A stretch of 52,349 nucleotides of DNA from Pseudomonadales bacterium (GCA_007130155.1 SLTB01000168.1:1-52349), one strand, 5' to 3'; shown: positions 23,404 to 32,401, numbered from the stretch's first letter. The notes: generated by a model not told the origin, from the letters alone. Numbers and translations: made by a program.

Positions 23404-24888
23404 TCAGGCGGCGACGCGGGCGAGCATCTCCTCCCGCTTGGGACCCTTCTGTAGGCGCCGCGAGGCATTGCGGCTTCGGCCGCGGATCATGTAGCGATAG
23501 ATGGTCCAGCGGATGCGCCGGTCTTTGAGGAAGTCGCCGGGCTTCTCGAGCAGGTGGAAGGTGCGCAGCAGCCCGCGCAGAACATGGATGTTTTCACGCG
23601 CTGCGGCGGTCATGGCATCGCCGAAGGCCACTCCGAACCACTTCTTCAAGGAATCGGGCTTCTCCAGGTTTCTGCCTTCCATGGCGGCCATGGCTCGCTT
23701 GATGCCGCTGCGGTCCTCCCGGCGGCTGGCATCGAAAATGGGCCGCAGTTCTTCAGCGGTGCGCTCATGGAAGGCCAGGGCGCGATCCACCGGATCGCTG
23801 TGCTCATCCATGACTTCGACCAGGATCTGGGCGTGCATCACACCGGTGGAACAGCCGCGACCGTAGAGCGGATTGGTCCGCAGCGCAGCGTCCCCCACGG
23901 CGAAGAAATTTTCGATCAGCGGTTTGCCGTCCTGCACGAAAGTGCGCCACACCGAGCGGATGTCGCCGATGCCGAAGGATTCCGTGGAGGGCTCGCTGCG
24001 CTCGTCGCCGAGCCAGGGCTCGAGGCCCGGGATGGACCGGCAGATAGCATCGAAACGTTCCGGATCGCGCAGGGCTTCGATCAGCTCGGTTTCCCGTTCG
24101 TCCGTGCACAGGATGATGGCGAAGTTGCCGTTGTCGCCCGGGAACACGCCATATTTCAGATAGCCGAGGTCGCCGGCACCGCGGTTGTCGCCCCGCGGCG
24201 GCTCCTGCTGGCCAGGCTTGAGTCGATAGTGGCGGGTGTAATAGACAATAGCCGCGCTCTCGGTATCCTCTTCCACGTTCACGCCGAGTTTGCCCAACCA
24301 TTGGGGGAAACGTGAGGAGCGTCCGCTGGCATCGATCAGCAGGTCTGCGTGAAGATCCTCGCGAGTATCGTCGTTGTCGTCCCGAGAGCGCACGCTTACT
24401 CCCGTGGCGACCAGCCTGCCATCCCGTTGTTCCGTGAGGATGCCGGCCACCTGAACCCGATTGCGGATGTGGACGTTGTCTAGCGCACCCACATGACGGC
24501 GGATCACAGTCTCCAGGGTGGCCCTGCGGCACATCAGCACGAACAGGTTCTCGTCGCCGGGTTCGGGAACGTAGTGCGGTTTGAGTTCGGCGGGCAGCAT
24601 TTCCTCGAGTTCCACCCGCCGGGCGCCGGCGCCGTACATGGCTTCGAGCAGCTCCGGGTAGCGGCGCTGGATGAGGCTGCACATGGCGCCGAGGAAGGCA
24701 TGGGGATGCCGGAACTGGGCGGCACCGAGCCGCTTCCATTCGAAGAAGGCATCGTCTGCGTTCCCTTCCGGCGGCGGCGGATCGCGCTCCAGGATGGTGA
24801 CGGCACGCCCTCGCCGGGCCAGGGCCAGGGCGGTGAACATGCCGCACATTCCGGACCCTACGACAATAACCTGTTCTCGACTGCTCAT
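23404..24888 (-). CDS. FAD-dependent oxidoreductase, halogenase/GGR-like
   Basis: A 494-residue flavoprotein. VIVVGSGMCGMFTALALARRG gives the dinucleotide-binding GxGxxG at residues 11-16 and ILERD the ribose-binding acidic end. FAVGDAALRTNPLYGRGCS is the second FAD motif of group A monooxygenases, halogenases and geranylgeranyl reductases. No WxWxIP halogenase motif is seen, so halogenation is unlikely; hydroxylation or reduction of a lipophilic substrate is more plausible. The basic C-terminus (RYMIRGRSRNASRRLQKG) may bind membranes. ATG 24888 precedes the conserved start. It has its own promoter at 24926-24953. Confidence 0.85.
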   Translation of the reverse strand: MSSREQVIVVGSGMCGMFTALALARRGRAVTILERDPPPPEGNADDAFFEWKRLGAAQFRHPHAFLGAMCSLIQRRYPELLEAMYGAGARRVELEEMLPAELKPHYVPEPGDENLFVLMCRRATLETVIRRHVGALDNVHIRNRVQVAGILTEQRDGRLVATGVSVRSRDDNDDTREDLHADLLIDASGRSSRFPQWLGKLGVNVEEDTESAAIVYYTRHYRLKPGQQEPPRGDNRGAGDLGYLKYGVFPGDNGNFAIILCTDERETELIEALRDPERFDAICRSIPGLEPWLGDERSEPSTESFGIGDIRSVWRTFVQDGKPLIENFFAVGDAALRTNPLYGRGCSTGVMHAQILVEVMDEHSDPVDRALAFHERTAEELRPIFDASRREDRSGIKRAMAAMEGRNLEKPDSLKKWFGVAFGDAMTAAARENIHVLRGLLRTFHLLEKPGDFLKDRRIRWTIYRYMIRGRSRNASRRLQKGPKREEMLARVAA

Positions 24889-24925
24889 GAACGGCCCCTG
24901 GTGCCTGTTCAAGAAATCATAACGC

Positions 24926-24953
24926 ATTATAAAAATTATTGCCTCAGGTACAA
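24926..24953 (-). promoter_or_regulatory. Sigma70 promoter of the FAD oxidoreductase
   Basis: On the minus strand, TTGTAC (24953-24948) and a perfect TATAAT (24931-24926) are 16 bp apart in a locally AT-rich stretch. It lies in the 74-bp gap after the ABC permease stop, giving the flavoprotein gene independent transcription. Confidence 0.7.
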
Positions 24954-24962
24954 TGGGTGCAT

Positions 24963-26132
24963 TCAGCCGTCGCCGAAGATCAGCCCGGGCCGGTTGTAGA
25001 GCGATCCGGCAATGATCGCCAGCAGCAGGGCCAGTGCGCTCGTACTGGCGAAGGACGTCAGCATCCAGATCGCTTCGATGGTTTCACCGCGGACCATCTC
25101 CAGAACCAGGATACTCTGACTGAGCAGCGGCACCCATGTCATCCAGGTTTCCAGACGACTCGGATTGATGAGGATCCAGAAACTCGGAATCATGGGAATG
25201 AACATCACCAGGCCGATGTAGCTCTGGGCCTCGCGGAAGCTTTTGGCGAATGCGGCGAGGATGATCAACAGACCAGACGCCAGCAGGGCTACCGGCAGAA
25301 CCAGGATGAACGCGGTCAGGGCCACCTTCCAGTCGAGATTCAAGGCCATATTCATGTGGCCGGTGGGCAAGAGCTTCAGGGCCCAGGTAAAGGCAATCAG
25401 TCCCAGTCCAAGGGTCGCCAGGGCGAAGGCCGTGGTGGCCAGCAGCTTGCCGCCCATGATCTGCCATCGGGGCAGGGGGTTGATAAGCAGCGGTTCCAGC
25501 GATCGCCGTTCCCGCTCCCCCGAGGTGGTGTCGATGGCCATGTGCATGGCGCCGATGAAGACGGTGATCAGCACCACATAGGGCAGGAAGGCGAGGATCA
25601 GTCCGCCGCGGGATTCCGGCGTGGATAGATCCATCGTCTGGACCCGCAGGGCCTGGGCCAGGTCCGGCGTCACTCCGCGCAGTTGCAGCCGCAAGTGGCC
25701 GATCTGTTGGCTGTAGCCCTGCAACAGGCCTTCGACCCGGCCCAGCGATGTGCCGGCATAGCGTCGGGAGCGATCAGTGAGGACTTCGACCACGGCTGGT
25801 CGGCCGCTGCGCCAAGCCTCGTGGAAGTCGGCGGGAATCCGCAGGATGACCTCTTCCTGCTCCTCGCGTATGGCCTGTTCGGGGTCGTCGAGGGCATCTT
25901 TCACCACCACGCCCCGCTGCTCGAGCCAGCGCACGAGGTTGGGGGCGTGTTCGGCTCCGACCACCACCAATTCCAGGTCGGCTTCGGCGCGATCAATGGC
26001 CTGCTGAACCGTGAACCAGATGATGGCGACGAAGATGAGTGGTGCGGCCAGCGGCCCAAGCAGCAGCGTATTGATGACCACGCGACGATCCCGCAGGTTC
26101 TCGAGTAGTTCCTTCTTGAATACGGCCATCAT
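24963..26132 (-). CDS. ABC-2 type permease (NatB-like)
   Basis: A 389-residue inner-membrane permease: an N-terminal helix (LLGPLAAPLIFVAIIWF), a large extracytoplasmic domain (about residues 45-180), then five or six helices. DTTSGERERRSLEPLLINPLPR is the characteristic coupling segment of the NatB/ABC-2 family. With the ATPase encoded just upstream it should export Na+ or a hydrophobic compound; the cargo is uncertain. The start overlaps the ATPase stop (ATGATG), and ATG 26129 is an equally possible start. It is the third gene of the coupled hydrolase-ATPase-permease operon. Confidence 0.9.
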   Translation of the reverse strand: MMAVFKKELLENLRDRRVVINTLLLGPLAAPLIFVAIIWFTVQQAIDRAEADLELVVVGAEHAPNLVRWLEQRGVVVKDALDDPEQAIREEQEEVILRIPADFHEAWRSGRPAVVEVLTDRSRRYAGTSLGRVEGLLQGYSQQIGHLRLQLRGVTPDLAQALRVQTMDLSTPESRGGLILAFLPYVVLITVFIGAMHMAIDTTSGERERRSLEPLLINPLPRWQIMGGKLLATTAFALATLGLGLIAFTWALKLLPTGHMNMALNLDWKVALTAFILVLPVALLASGLLIILAAFAKSFREAQSYIGLVMFIPMIPSFWILINPSRLETWMTWVPLLSQSILVLEMVRGETIEAIWMLTSFASTSALALLLAIIAGSLYNRPGLIFGDG

Positions 26133-26863
26133 GCGAGCAGGCCCTCGTCGCTGCCGATGAGTTTCACGAAGGCGTCTTCGAGACTGTGCTGGCCTGATCG
26201 GGCCAGCAGTTCTTCGGCGCTGCCATTGGCGGCGATGCGGCCGTTGGCGATGATGACGATGCGGTCACACAGGGCGGCCACCTCCTGCATGATGTGGGTG
26301 GAGAGGACCACGCAGCGCCCTTCTTCGCGCAGGCCGAGCAGGTAATGGCGCAGGGCCCGGGTACTCATGACGTCGAGGCCGTTGGAAGGTTCGTCGAGCA
26401 GCACCGTCTTCGGATCGTGGATCATGGCCCGAGCAATGGCCACTTTCACCCGCTGGCCCTGTGAAAATCCTTCGGTGCGACGTTCGAGGAAGTCCTGCAT
26501 GCCAAGCAGCTCGGCCAGCTTGTTGGTGCGGGCGTCGATGGTGACCCTGTCCAGCCCCTGCAGTTCGCCGTAGTAGCGCACGTTCTCTCGGGCGGTCAGC
26601 CTGTCGTAGAGTCCCCGGCTGTCGGGTACGACGCCCAGCCGACGCTTGACCGCCAGCGGCTCGCGACGCGGGTCAATGCCATCGACGGTCATGTCCCCTG
26701 AGTCCGGCTTCAGCAGCGTATAGAGCATGCGCAAGGTGGTCGTCTTCCCGGCCCCGTTGGGGCCGAGCAGGCCGGTGATCTGACCGTCCTCGGCGCGGAA
26801 GCTGACGTCATCTACCGCCACCACGTCGCCGAAGCACTTGCGCAGATTGCGGGCGTGAATCAT
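26129..26863 (-). CDS. ABC transporter ATPase (NatA-like)
   Basis: A 244-residue ATP-binding subunit. Walker A GPNGAGKTTT is near residue 33, signature FSQGQ (variant of LSGGQ) near 132 and Walker B TVLLDEPSNGLD near 150-160; the H-loop is LSTHIM. The Asn in DEPSNGLD is typical of NatA/export-type ATPases. It powers the permease encoded next. Its start overlaps the hydrolase stop by 4 bp (ATGA), and its stop overlaps the permease start in the same way. Confidence 0.93.
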   Translation of the reverse strand: MIHARNLRKCFGDVVAVDDVSFRAEDGQITGLLGPNGAGKTTTLRMLYTLLKPDSGDMTVDGIDPRREPLAVKRRLGVVPDSRGLYDRLTARENVRYYGELQGLDRVTIDARTNKLAELLGMQDFLERRTEGFSQGQRVKVAIARAMIHDPKTVLLDEPSNGLDVMSTRALRHYLLGLREEGRCVVLSTHIMQEVAALCDRIVIIANGRIAANGSAEELLARSGQHSLEDAFVKLIGSDEGLLA

Positions 26864-28317
26864 GGCGTGGGCCCCAGAAGGTCGATAAAAAAGGGTGTTG
26901 GCCCCAGGCGGTCCATGCAGGTGGTGTCCAGCCCCTCGACGTCGAGGTCATTGATGAAGCGGGCCGCCAGCATGCTGGTGCAGGGTGGCCCGAGGATGCC
27001 ATGGCCCTGACCCTGTCCTACCAGATGGCGGTGGTTGGGATACTGCGCCGCGGCCTCCTCGCCGTAGCGGGGCGGCGTCACCGGGTCGAATTCTCCTGAC
27101 ATCAGCAGCACAGGCACTTCGCTTTGGAACGGCGTGTGGAAGTCATCGGGCACGTCGCCCTGCGGCCAGATCTCGCAGATCATCTGGCGGCCTTCACGCA
27201 TCCCGGGTCCGAGCAGGGTATCGGCTTCTGCAGTAGCGTCCATGGTCTGCCAGTGGGGCCAGTCTTCGCTGCAGCCGATGGCAGCCTCGAGGCCCACGCT
27301 GATCATGGCGTCGAGCTGCTCGTAGATCTGCATGAGCTGGCTGGCAATCCGTTCTGGCACTTCGCGGCGGGCAGCCTCGTCGATCAGCAGCGGCAGCAGC
27401 GCCTGGGACTGAGGCGCGTAGGTCAACATGCGCAGGGCCTGGGCCAGCCCATCCCGATTGAGATCCATGACCTGGTCGCGACCACTGCGTGGATGTACCA
27501 GCGTCAGCTGCCGGCTGCTCTCGTAGCGCATGGCGAGATCGGCCAGTTTCGCGGGCAGGTCGGGAAAGCGTTCATTGCAGGCCGGGTCGTCGCTGCAGCG
27601 GGCCAGGATGCGGCCGAGGGCGTCATCGAGAGCCCTGCCGTGCTCGCTGCCGAGGACGAGCCGGGTCGGCACGACGCCGTCGAGAATCATGCTGCGAACA
27701 TGGTCGGGATAGGCGCGCAGGTAGACCTGGGCCAAGCGGGTGCCGTAGCTGGTGCCTACCAGGTTGATCTGCCCGTAGCCCAGATGCTCCCGCAGAGCGT
27801 TCAGGTCGCGCGCTGCGTCCTGGGTCAGGTAGTGGCGGACGTCCGCGTCCAGGCTGTCGAGGCAGTCGCGGTAAAGGCTCTTGATGACGTCCGGATCCGG
27901 TTCAAGGAAGGGGTCCACCGCGCCGAAGTCGCAGCGAAGGGCATTGGAAGCGCCGGTGCCGCGCTGATCGAGAAAGATCAGGTCCCGGTTCTGATTGACC
28001 TCCCGCAGCGTGTGGCGCATCAGTGGCAGCACGTCGCGGGCACTCTGCCCTGGTCCGCCGGCCAGATAGAACACCGGATCCGGCCTTGGTTGGCGGGTGG
28101 GGGCGCCGACCACTGCATAGGCCAGTTCGATCCGCCGGCCATCGGGCCGGGCTGGGTCTTCCGGCACCTCCAGGGTGCCGCAGCGGGCCTGGGCTGAAAG
28201 GCTGCCGCCCGGGACTTGCAGTACGCAGTCCTCAAGGTTTGCGAATCGCTCGGCCAGAGCAACCGGGCTCAAGGCCAGCCCCACCAACAGCGCTAGGCTG
28301 CGCATCGAAGTTGTCAT
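26860..28317 (-). CDS. Secreted alpha/beta hydrolase (TAP/proline iminopeptidase-like)
   Basis: A 485-residue hydrolase. A signal peptide (SLALLVGLALSPVALA, cut before ERFANLED) directs it to the periplasm. LAGGPGQSA is the oxyanion-loop region, S190 in GTSYG the nucleophile, D in GEFDPVTPP and H in GQGHGI the rest of the triad. The Cys pattern and TAP-like C-terminal domain match secreted tripeptidyl aminopeptidases. It probably releases N-terminal residues from peptides. Translational overlap with the ABC ATPase gene suggests that the exporter and hydrolase work together, for example in self-protection or peptide processing; this is inference. ATG 28317 or 28305 could start it. Confidence 0.88.
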   Translation of the reverse strand: MTTSMRSLALLVGLALSPVALAERFANLEDCVLQVPGGSLSAQARCGTLEVPEDPARPDGRRIELAYAVVGAPTRQPRPDPVFYLAGGPGQSARDVLPLMRHTLREVNQNRDLIFLDQRGTGASNALRCDFGAVDPFLEPDPDVIKSLYRDCLDSLDADVRHYLTQDAARDLNALREHLGYGQINLVGTSYGTRLAQVYLRAYPDHVRSMILDGVVPTRLVLGSEHGRALDDALGRILARCSDDPACNERFPDLPAKLADLAMRYESSRQLTLVHPRSGRDQVMDLNRDGLAQALRMLTYAPQSQALLPLLIDEAARREVPERIASQLMQIYEQLDAMISVGLEAAIGCSEDWPHWQTMDATAEADTLLGPGMREGRQMICEIWPQGDVPDDFHTPFQSEVPVLLMSGEFDPVTPPRYGEEAAAQYPNHRHLVGQGQGHGILGPPCTSMLAARFINDLDVEGLDTTCMDRLGPTPFFIDLLGPTP

Positions 28318-28326
28318 CGCGCGCAG

Positions 28327-28366
28327 AGCATGCTCCCACAGTGACGGCGCAACGCTGTGAGTTGGC
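28327..28366 (-). repeat. REP-like outlier copy
   Basis: The sequence gctcccacag, then gcgcaacgctgtgag, parallels the reversed REP unit at 23256-23290 (gctcccacaggggcgccacgctgag) with small insertions. It lies just upstream of the hydrolase start. Confidence 0.45.
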
Positions 28367-28521
28367 GGGGTGTGCGAACGCAGGTCCTGGCAGCCCGTGG
28401 CGCGGGCGATCGAAATCTTGGTCATGGACTCGTCGCTGGGGTCATTGGGTCGGTCAAGTCTCAATGGGTCACCATCGGCTCGAAGCTCGCCAGAGCCTGC
28501 TTCAAACCTGTGATGAGCGCT

Positions 28522-28546
28522 GCATCGGTGAGATTTTCGGGCTGGG
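28522..28546 (+). repeat. Solo terminal repeat of the CTAGCCCGCA element (copy d)
   Basis: GCATCGGTGAGATTTTCGGGCTGGG matches the element terminus (gaatcggtgagatttgcgggctag). It sits beside the 3' end of a peptidase remnant, as copy a does beside the pucC remnant. Confidence 0.5.
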
Positions 28547-28559
28547 CCTACCGTAAGGA

Positions 28560-28822
28560 AGGCGCGGGTCATGTCAGAGAAAGCCAGCCGATTTTCAGGT
28601 CGCGCGAAACCATGGCCTTCATCGGCGGCAATCATGAGGTCGCGGATGTCGGTTTGCAGGTTGATGCGGGCCAGGGCACCGGTGTCACCATCGCGGCTGT
28701 CGATGATGTGGACATGGCGGTCGCTGGGGCCGCAGCGGTGGTCTCGGGCATCGATTCTTCCTTGGGAGCACAGGCGCCAGAGCCACCAGGGTGAGCAAGG
28801 CGACGAGCGCGCGCGGGATCAT
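28560..28822 (-). pseudogene. S9-type peptidase remnant
   Basis: Leftward from about 28650, one frame reads MIAADEGHGFARPENRLAF and continues to MTRAFL. This closely resembles the C-terminus of prolyl-oligopeptidase-family (S9) enzymes, where the His of DEGHGF completes the triad. The usual hydrolase body is missing. About 170 bp upstream an ATG at 28822 starts a signal-like MIPRALVALLTLVALAP in another frame. I read this as an internally deleted, frameshifted gene, cut at its end near repeat copy d. The identification rests on one short motif, so confidence is limited. Confidence 0.4.
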
Positions 28823-28900
28823 GTCGGTTAACGGAACCTGGGCTGATGAGGCTGCATGTTAGCAACCTCTGCAGCCGAGGGCAGCGACACGAGCTGGCAG

Positions 28901-28926
28901 GCTGCTGAAAATCGATATTCAGCAGC
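28901..28926. repeat. GCTGCTGA hairpin, second copy
   Basis: GCTGCTGAA, an 8-nt loop and TTCAGCAGC form a perfect 9-bp stem. It is the same length as, and similar to, the hairpin at 13824-13849. It lies in the 261-bp gap before the lipoprotein gene, which otherwise shows no feature. Confidence 0.5.
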
Positions 28927-29083
28927 ACTGAAACAGTGCCGGACAGCATTTTTTGAACAAACTTCCGGTGGCGGGATTGCGGATCTGCGATCGAGCGAGC
29001 GCCCACGGCGACGATTCAACTTCGAACACGGAACATTCGTGCGCTTGCGCTATCGTAGAAATTCAATTCAGGGAGTCCGATAG

Positions 29084-30364
29084 ATGCCTAAACCTTCGCT
29101 GCTTGCGTTGCTTGTCACCCTGCTGGTTATGGTGGGCTGTGCCCACGATCCCGCAGCTCCGCTCGAAGGCGCGGAGGCATTGCCGCAGAGTATCGCCATC
29201 CGTGGGGAGTTGAGCTATCTCCCCCGGATTGCTTTGCCTGAGGATGCGGTGGCCGTGGTTGAACTGCGTGCAGGACCGGCGCCTTCGGGTGAGATCGTTG
29301 CCGAGCGGCAGTTCCCACTGAGCGGGCGTCAGGTGCCCATCGATTTCACTTTCGAGGTTGATCCCGTGGAACTGCGCCCAGGCCGTGTCCATGTCTTCCG
29401 CGGCTTTCTGCGCAGCGATAATGGTATGAGCTGGGTCAGCGAGCCCTTGGCGATCGATAGATCACTGGCTTCGCACCACCTCGGTACGCTTATGCTCGAT
29501 CGTCGGCAAATCCCTCGCCTGGCCAGCGATCTGGTCTGCGGTGACAAGCGGGCACGGGTGAGCGCGTCGTCGGAGGGCCTCGTGCTGGAGGCCGCCGGTA
29601 AGCGCTTCGAACTCAGCGCGGTGGTGTCCGCCTCCGGCGCCCGCTATCAGCTGGCGGGGGATCCCGGGACTGAGTTCTGGAGCAAGGGTGAGCGAGCCAC
29701 CCTGCGGCTGGCAGGCGTCGACTGGCCGCAGTGCGAGGTCACGCCTGCGCCGGCACTGTTGGCCCGCGGTAACGAGCCGGGTTGGCGCCTCGATCTGGAC
29801 ACCGAAACTCTGACCCTGAGCTGGGACTACGGCGAAGGAGAGCTCGCGGCGAACACGCCTGCTCCGGTGTTCGACGGGCAGGTCACCTCCTACGGCACCC
29901 GGGTAGGTGATCACAGTCTACTGATCGCCGTGCATGATCAGATCTGCGCCGACGACATGACCGGCATGCCCCACCCAAAGCGGGTGATCGTTTCCCTCGA
30001 TGAGCGCGTACTGCGCGGCTGCGGCGGTGAGCCAAAGGACCTGCTGCTCGGCGAGTGGGTGATCGAGGATGTGGATGGCCGAGGCATGATCGAGGCTTCG
30101 CGCGCCACGGTGGTGTTCGACACCGGCGGCCGCATGGGCGGAGGTGGATCCTGCAACAGCTATGGCGGCAGGTACAGCCTGACTGGCGAAGGGCTCACGG
30201 TGTCTGGGCTGTTTTCGACCCTTATGGCCTGTGTGGAGGCGCTCATGACTCAGGAGCAGCGGATCTTCGCCATTCTCGAGGGCGTCGCTCGTTTCGAGGT
30301 CGATGAGACTGGAGCACTGATCCTGCACACCTTCGATGGCCGCTCGCTGACAGCGCGACGTTGA
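29084..30364 (+). CDS. Multidomain lipoprotein with META domain
   Basis: A 426-residue lipoprotein. The signal ends in VMVGC, with C19 the lipidated residue. Residues 35-140 resemble YbaY-type beta-sandwich domains (SIAIRGELSYLPRIALPEDAVAVVEL). The middle resembles the MliC/COG3650 type (GNEPGWRLDL and a Trp-rich strand). Residues about 320-425 form a META/HslJ domain (LLGEWVIEDVDG, GGGGSCNSYGGRY, ACVEALMTQEQRIFAIL). Such combinations occur in envelope lipoproteins linked to stress or lysozyme resistance. The start has AGGGAG. It ends before a strong hairpin shared with the convergent thiolase gene. Confidence 0.87.
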   Translation: MPKPSLLALLVTLLVMVGCAHDPAAPLEGAEALPQSIAIRGELSYLPRIALPEDAVAVVELRAGPAPSGEIVAERQFPLSGRQVPIDFTFEVDPVELRPGRVHVFRGFLRSDNGMSWVSEPLAIDRSLASHHLGTLMLDRRQIPRLASDLVCGDKRARVSASSEGLVLEAAGKRFELSAVVSASGARYQLAGDPGTEFWSKGERATLRLAGVDWPQCEVTPAPALLARGNEPGWRLDLDTETLTLSWDYGEGELAANTPAPVFDGQVTSYGTRVGDHSLLIAVHDQICADDMTGMPHPKRVIVSLDERVLRGCGGEPKDLLLGEWVIEDVDGRGMIEASRATVVFDTGGRMGGGGSCNSYGGRYSLTGEGLTVSGLFSTLMACVEALMTQEQRIFAILEGVARFEVDETGALILHTFDGRSLTARR

Positions 30365-30396
30365 GTGCAGACTCTCACAGATGATGATGTGCTGAT

Positions 30397-30428
30397 CAGG
30401 CCCATCCTGAACAGACAGGATGGGCCTG
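30397..30428. terminator. Bidirectional hairpin between lipoprotein and thiolase
   Basis: CAGGCCCATCCTG and CAGGATGGGCCTG form a perfect 13-bp stem with a 6-nt loop, centred between the two convergent stop codons (30364 and 30443). T-runs are weak on both sides, but position and stability favour termination. Confidence 0.75.
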
Positions 30429-30442
30429 GGGGTGGATGAGCG

Positions 30443-31684
30443 TTAGATGCGCTCGATGATGATGGCCGGCGCCATACCGCCGGCGGCGCACATGGTGACC
30501 AGGCCGGTGGACAGCCCGCGACGCTCGAGTTCGTCGAGTACCGTACCGATCAGCACCGAACCGGTGGCGGCAATGGGGTGACCGAGTGCAATCGCTCCGC
30601 CGTTGACGTTGCACTTGGCCGGATCGAGATTCAGGTCGCGCATGAACTTGTAGGCGACCACGGCGAAGGCTTCGTTGATCTCGAACAGGTCGATATCATC
30701 GAGGGTCATTCCGGCCTTCTTCAGCACCTTGCGCGCGGCGGGCCCGGGCTCGTTGAGCATCAGTTCCGGGCTGCCCGCAGCGTTGGCCATGGCGACGATC
30801 CGCGCCCGCGGCTTCCAGCCCTGGGACTTGGCGTAGTTCGGCGACGACAGCAGCACCCCGGCGGAACCGTCCACGACCCCTGAGGAGTTGCCCGCATGGT
30901 GGATGTGGTTGATGTCGATGTCCGGATACACACGACGCACGAGCTGGTCGAAGGTCTCACCGGTCTCGTCGAAGGGCGCCTGCATGAAGTTGCTGAACAC
31001 GGCGGGCAGCTGAGCGAGGCCCTCGAGGGTGGTCTGGGGCCGAGGGAACTCGTCCTTGTCCAGGCAGAGTTTGCCCTCGTAGTCGTAGACGGGAACGACG
31101 CTCTTGTCGAAACGGCCTTCTTCCATGGCCGCCTTGGCGCGCTGCTGGCTCTCGTAGGCAAGCTGGTCCACCTGTTCGCGAGTGATGCCTTCGAGCGTGG
31201 AGATCACGTCGGCGCAGATGCCCTGATGGAACTGAGGATGCAGATCGCGCAGGTGCATGTTGCCGGCATCCATGCCGCCGGCGCCCTCCACCGGGGGCAC
31301 CGTGGGGGTGTAGGACATCATCTCGACGCCACCGGCCACAACCAAGTCTTCCATGCCGGCCATGATGCTGGCGGCAGCCATATTCACCGAGGTGATGCCC
31401 GAGCCGCAGAAGCGGTCCAGGGTCACGCCACTGGCGGCGGTGTCCCAGCCCGCATCGAGAGCGGACATGCGGCCGATGCAGTTGCCCTGCTTGCCCTTCT
31501 GGGAGCTGCAGCCCCAGATGATGTCGTCCACTTCCTGGGTGTTGATGCCGTTGCGTGCCTGCAGTGCTTTAAGGACCGTGGCGCTGAGCGTTTGCGGGTG
31601 CAGGTGGGCCAGCGCCCCCTTGCCCTGTTTGCCGATGCCACGCGGAGTTCGTGCCGTGTCGATAATCCAGGCTTCTGTGCTCAA
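30443..31684 (-). CDS. Acetyl-CoA acyltransferase (thiolase)
   Basis: A 413-residue thiolase. The acyl-accepting Cys is C93 in DRFCGSGI; the His of NEAFA and GHPIAATG and the second Cys in TMCAAGGMAPA complete the active site. It cleaves 3-ketoacyl-CoA with CoA, or condenses acyl-CoAs, in beta-oxidation or related catabolism. The MSTEAWIIDTARTPRGIGKQGKGALA opening is that of FadA-like steroid and aryl catabolic thiolases. It is a single gene here, without fadB or acyl-CoA dehydrogenase neighbours. The start is preceded by GGAGAG. Confidence 0.93.
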   Translation of the reverse strand: MSTEAWIIDTARTPRGIGKQGKGALAHLHPQTLSATVLKALQARNGINTQEVDDIIWGCSSQKGKQGNCIGRMSALDAGWDTAASGVTLDRFCGSGITSVNMAAASIMAGMEDLVVAGGVEMMSYTPTVPPVEGAGGMDAGNMHLRDLHPQFHQGICADVISTLEGITREQVDQLAYESQQRAKAAMEEGRFDKSVVPVYDYEGKLCLDKDEFPRPQTTLEGLAQLPAVFSNFMQAPFDETGETFDQLVRRVYPDIDINHIHHAGNSSGVVDGSAGVLLSSPNYAKSQGWKPRARIVAMANAAGSPELMLNEPGPAARKVLKKAGMTLDDIDLFEINEAFAVVAYKFMRDLNLDPAKCNVNGGAIALGHPIAATGSVLIGTVLDELERRGLSTGLVTMCAAGGMAPAIIIERI

Positions 31685-31759
31685 GGTCGCTCTCCAGAAT
31701 TAAAATGGGTTTCACTGGCGGCTGATTCTACCGGAGCCCGAGCCTGTTTGCCCCGGGTG

Positions 31760-32284
31760 TCAGGACACGTCTTGCTCTGCCTGAGCAAGGTCGCCGCTGG
31801 CAATGACCACGTCTGCGTCGTGGCGCCGGATCAGCGCCTTGATTTCTTCCACCTGCTCATCGGCCACGTCTACCAGAATCAGGATCCGGCCCTGCTCCAA
31901 TGCCTCTTCGAAAGGCTGCAGGTCGCGATGGGTGATGCCGATGCCGATCAGCGTCGCCGACCAGGTGCCCACGGCAGCGCCGGCTGCCGTGAGCGAGGCC
32001 ACCATGGCGCCGCCAGCCAGAACCGTGCCCGGGACGGGCAGGGCGACGGCCGCGAGACCTGCCAGAAATCCAAGGGTGCCGCCGAGGGCGACACCACGGC
32101 GTGCAGCAGGGAGAAAGTCCGTGCGTTCGGTGAAGTTTGCTTCCGGCACGCCCTCAAGGGGATAACGTTCCCGATGGGCGACGGCGTGGATTTCGCGGTC
32201 GTCGATGCCGGCGTCACGCAGGTCATGGACGACCTGTTGCGCCGGGTCGTCTCCGTCCACCAGAAAGTAGAGTCGAGTGGTCAT
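31760..32284 (-). CDS. DUF1269-type membrane/stress protein
   Basis: A 174-residue protein. The N-terminal part (TTRLYFLVDGDDPAQQVVHDLRDAGIDD) resembles general stress protein 17M-like domains. A glycine-rich double membrane span (VALGGTLGFLAGLAAVALPVPGTVLAGG) forms the centre, and GRILILVDVADEQVEEIKALIRRH the cytosolic C-terminus. DUF1269 proteins are probably membrane-associated and lack a known role. GCGAGGAA lies 6 nt before ATG 32284; ATG 32290 would overlap it. Confidence 0.75.
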   Translation of the reverse strand: MTTRLYFLVDGDDPAQQVVHDLRDAGIDDREIHAVAHRERYPLEGVPEANFTERTDFLPAARRGVALGGTLGFLAGLAAVALPVPGTVLAGGAMVASLTAAGAAVGTWSATLIGIGITHRDLQPFEEALEQGRILILVDVADEQVEEIKALIRRHDADVVIASGDLAQAEQDVS

Positions 32285-32383
32285 GGGCATTCCTCGCCTT
32301 GCAGAGCGGTCGCCGATGCTGTGCTCTTACCGCATGGCTGGACGCTCTTTTTTTCGGTTCGATCGCGCATGCGCATCCATAGG

Positions 32384-32401
32384 TATCGATGGATATCGAT
32401 G
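32384..32401. repeat. Tandem ATCGAT repeat upstream of ggt
   Basis: TATCGATGGATATCGATG holds two copies of TATCGATG at a 10-bp period, about 90 bp upstream of the gamma-glutamyltransferase start. It may be an operator; no clear -10/-35 pair stands out nearby. Confidence 0.35.

Noticed and set aside
23404-24888. Tryptophan halogenase
   Set aside because: The FAD fold is right but the WxWxIP halogenase motif is not visible, so only a general FAD oxidoreductase call is made.
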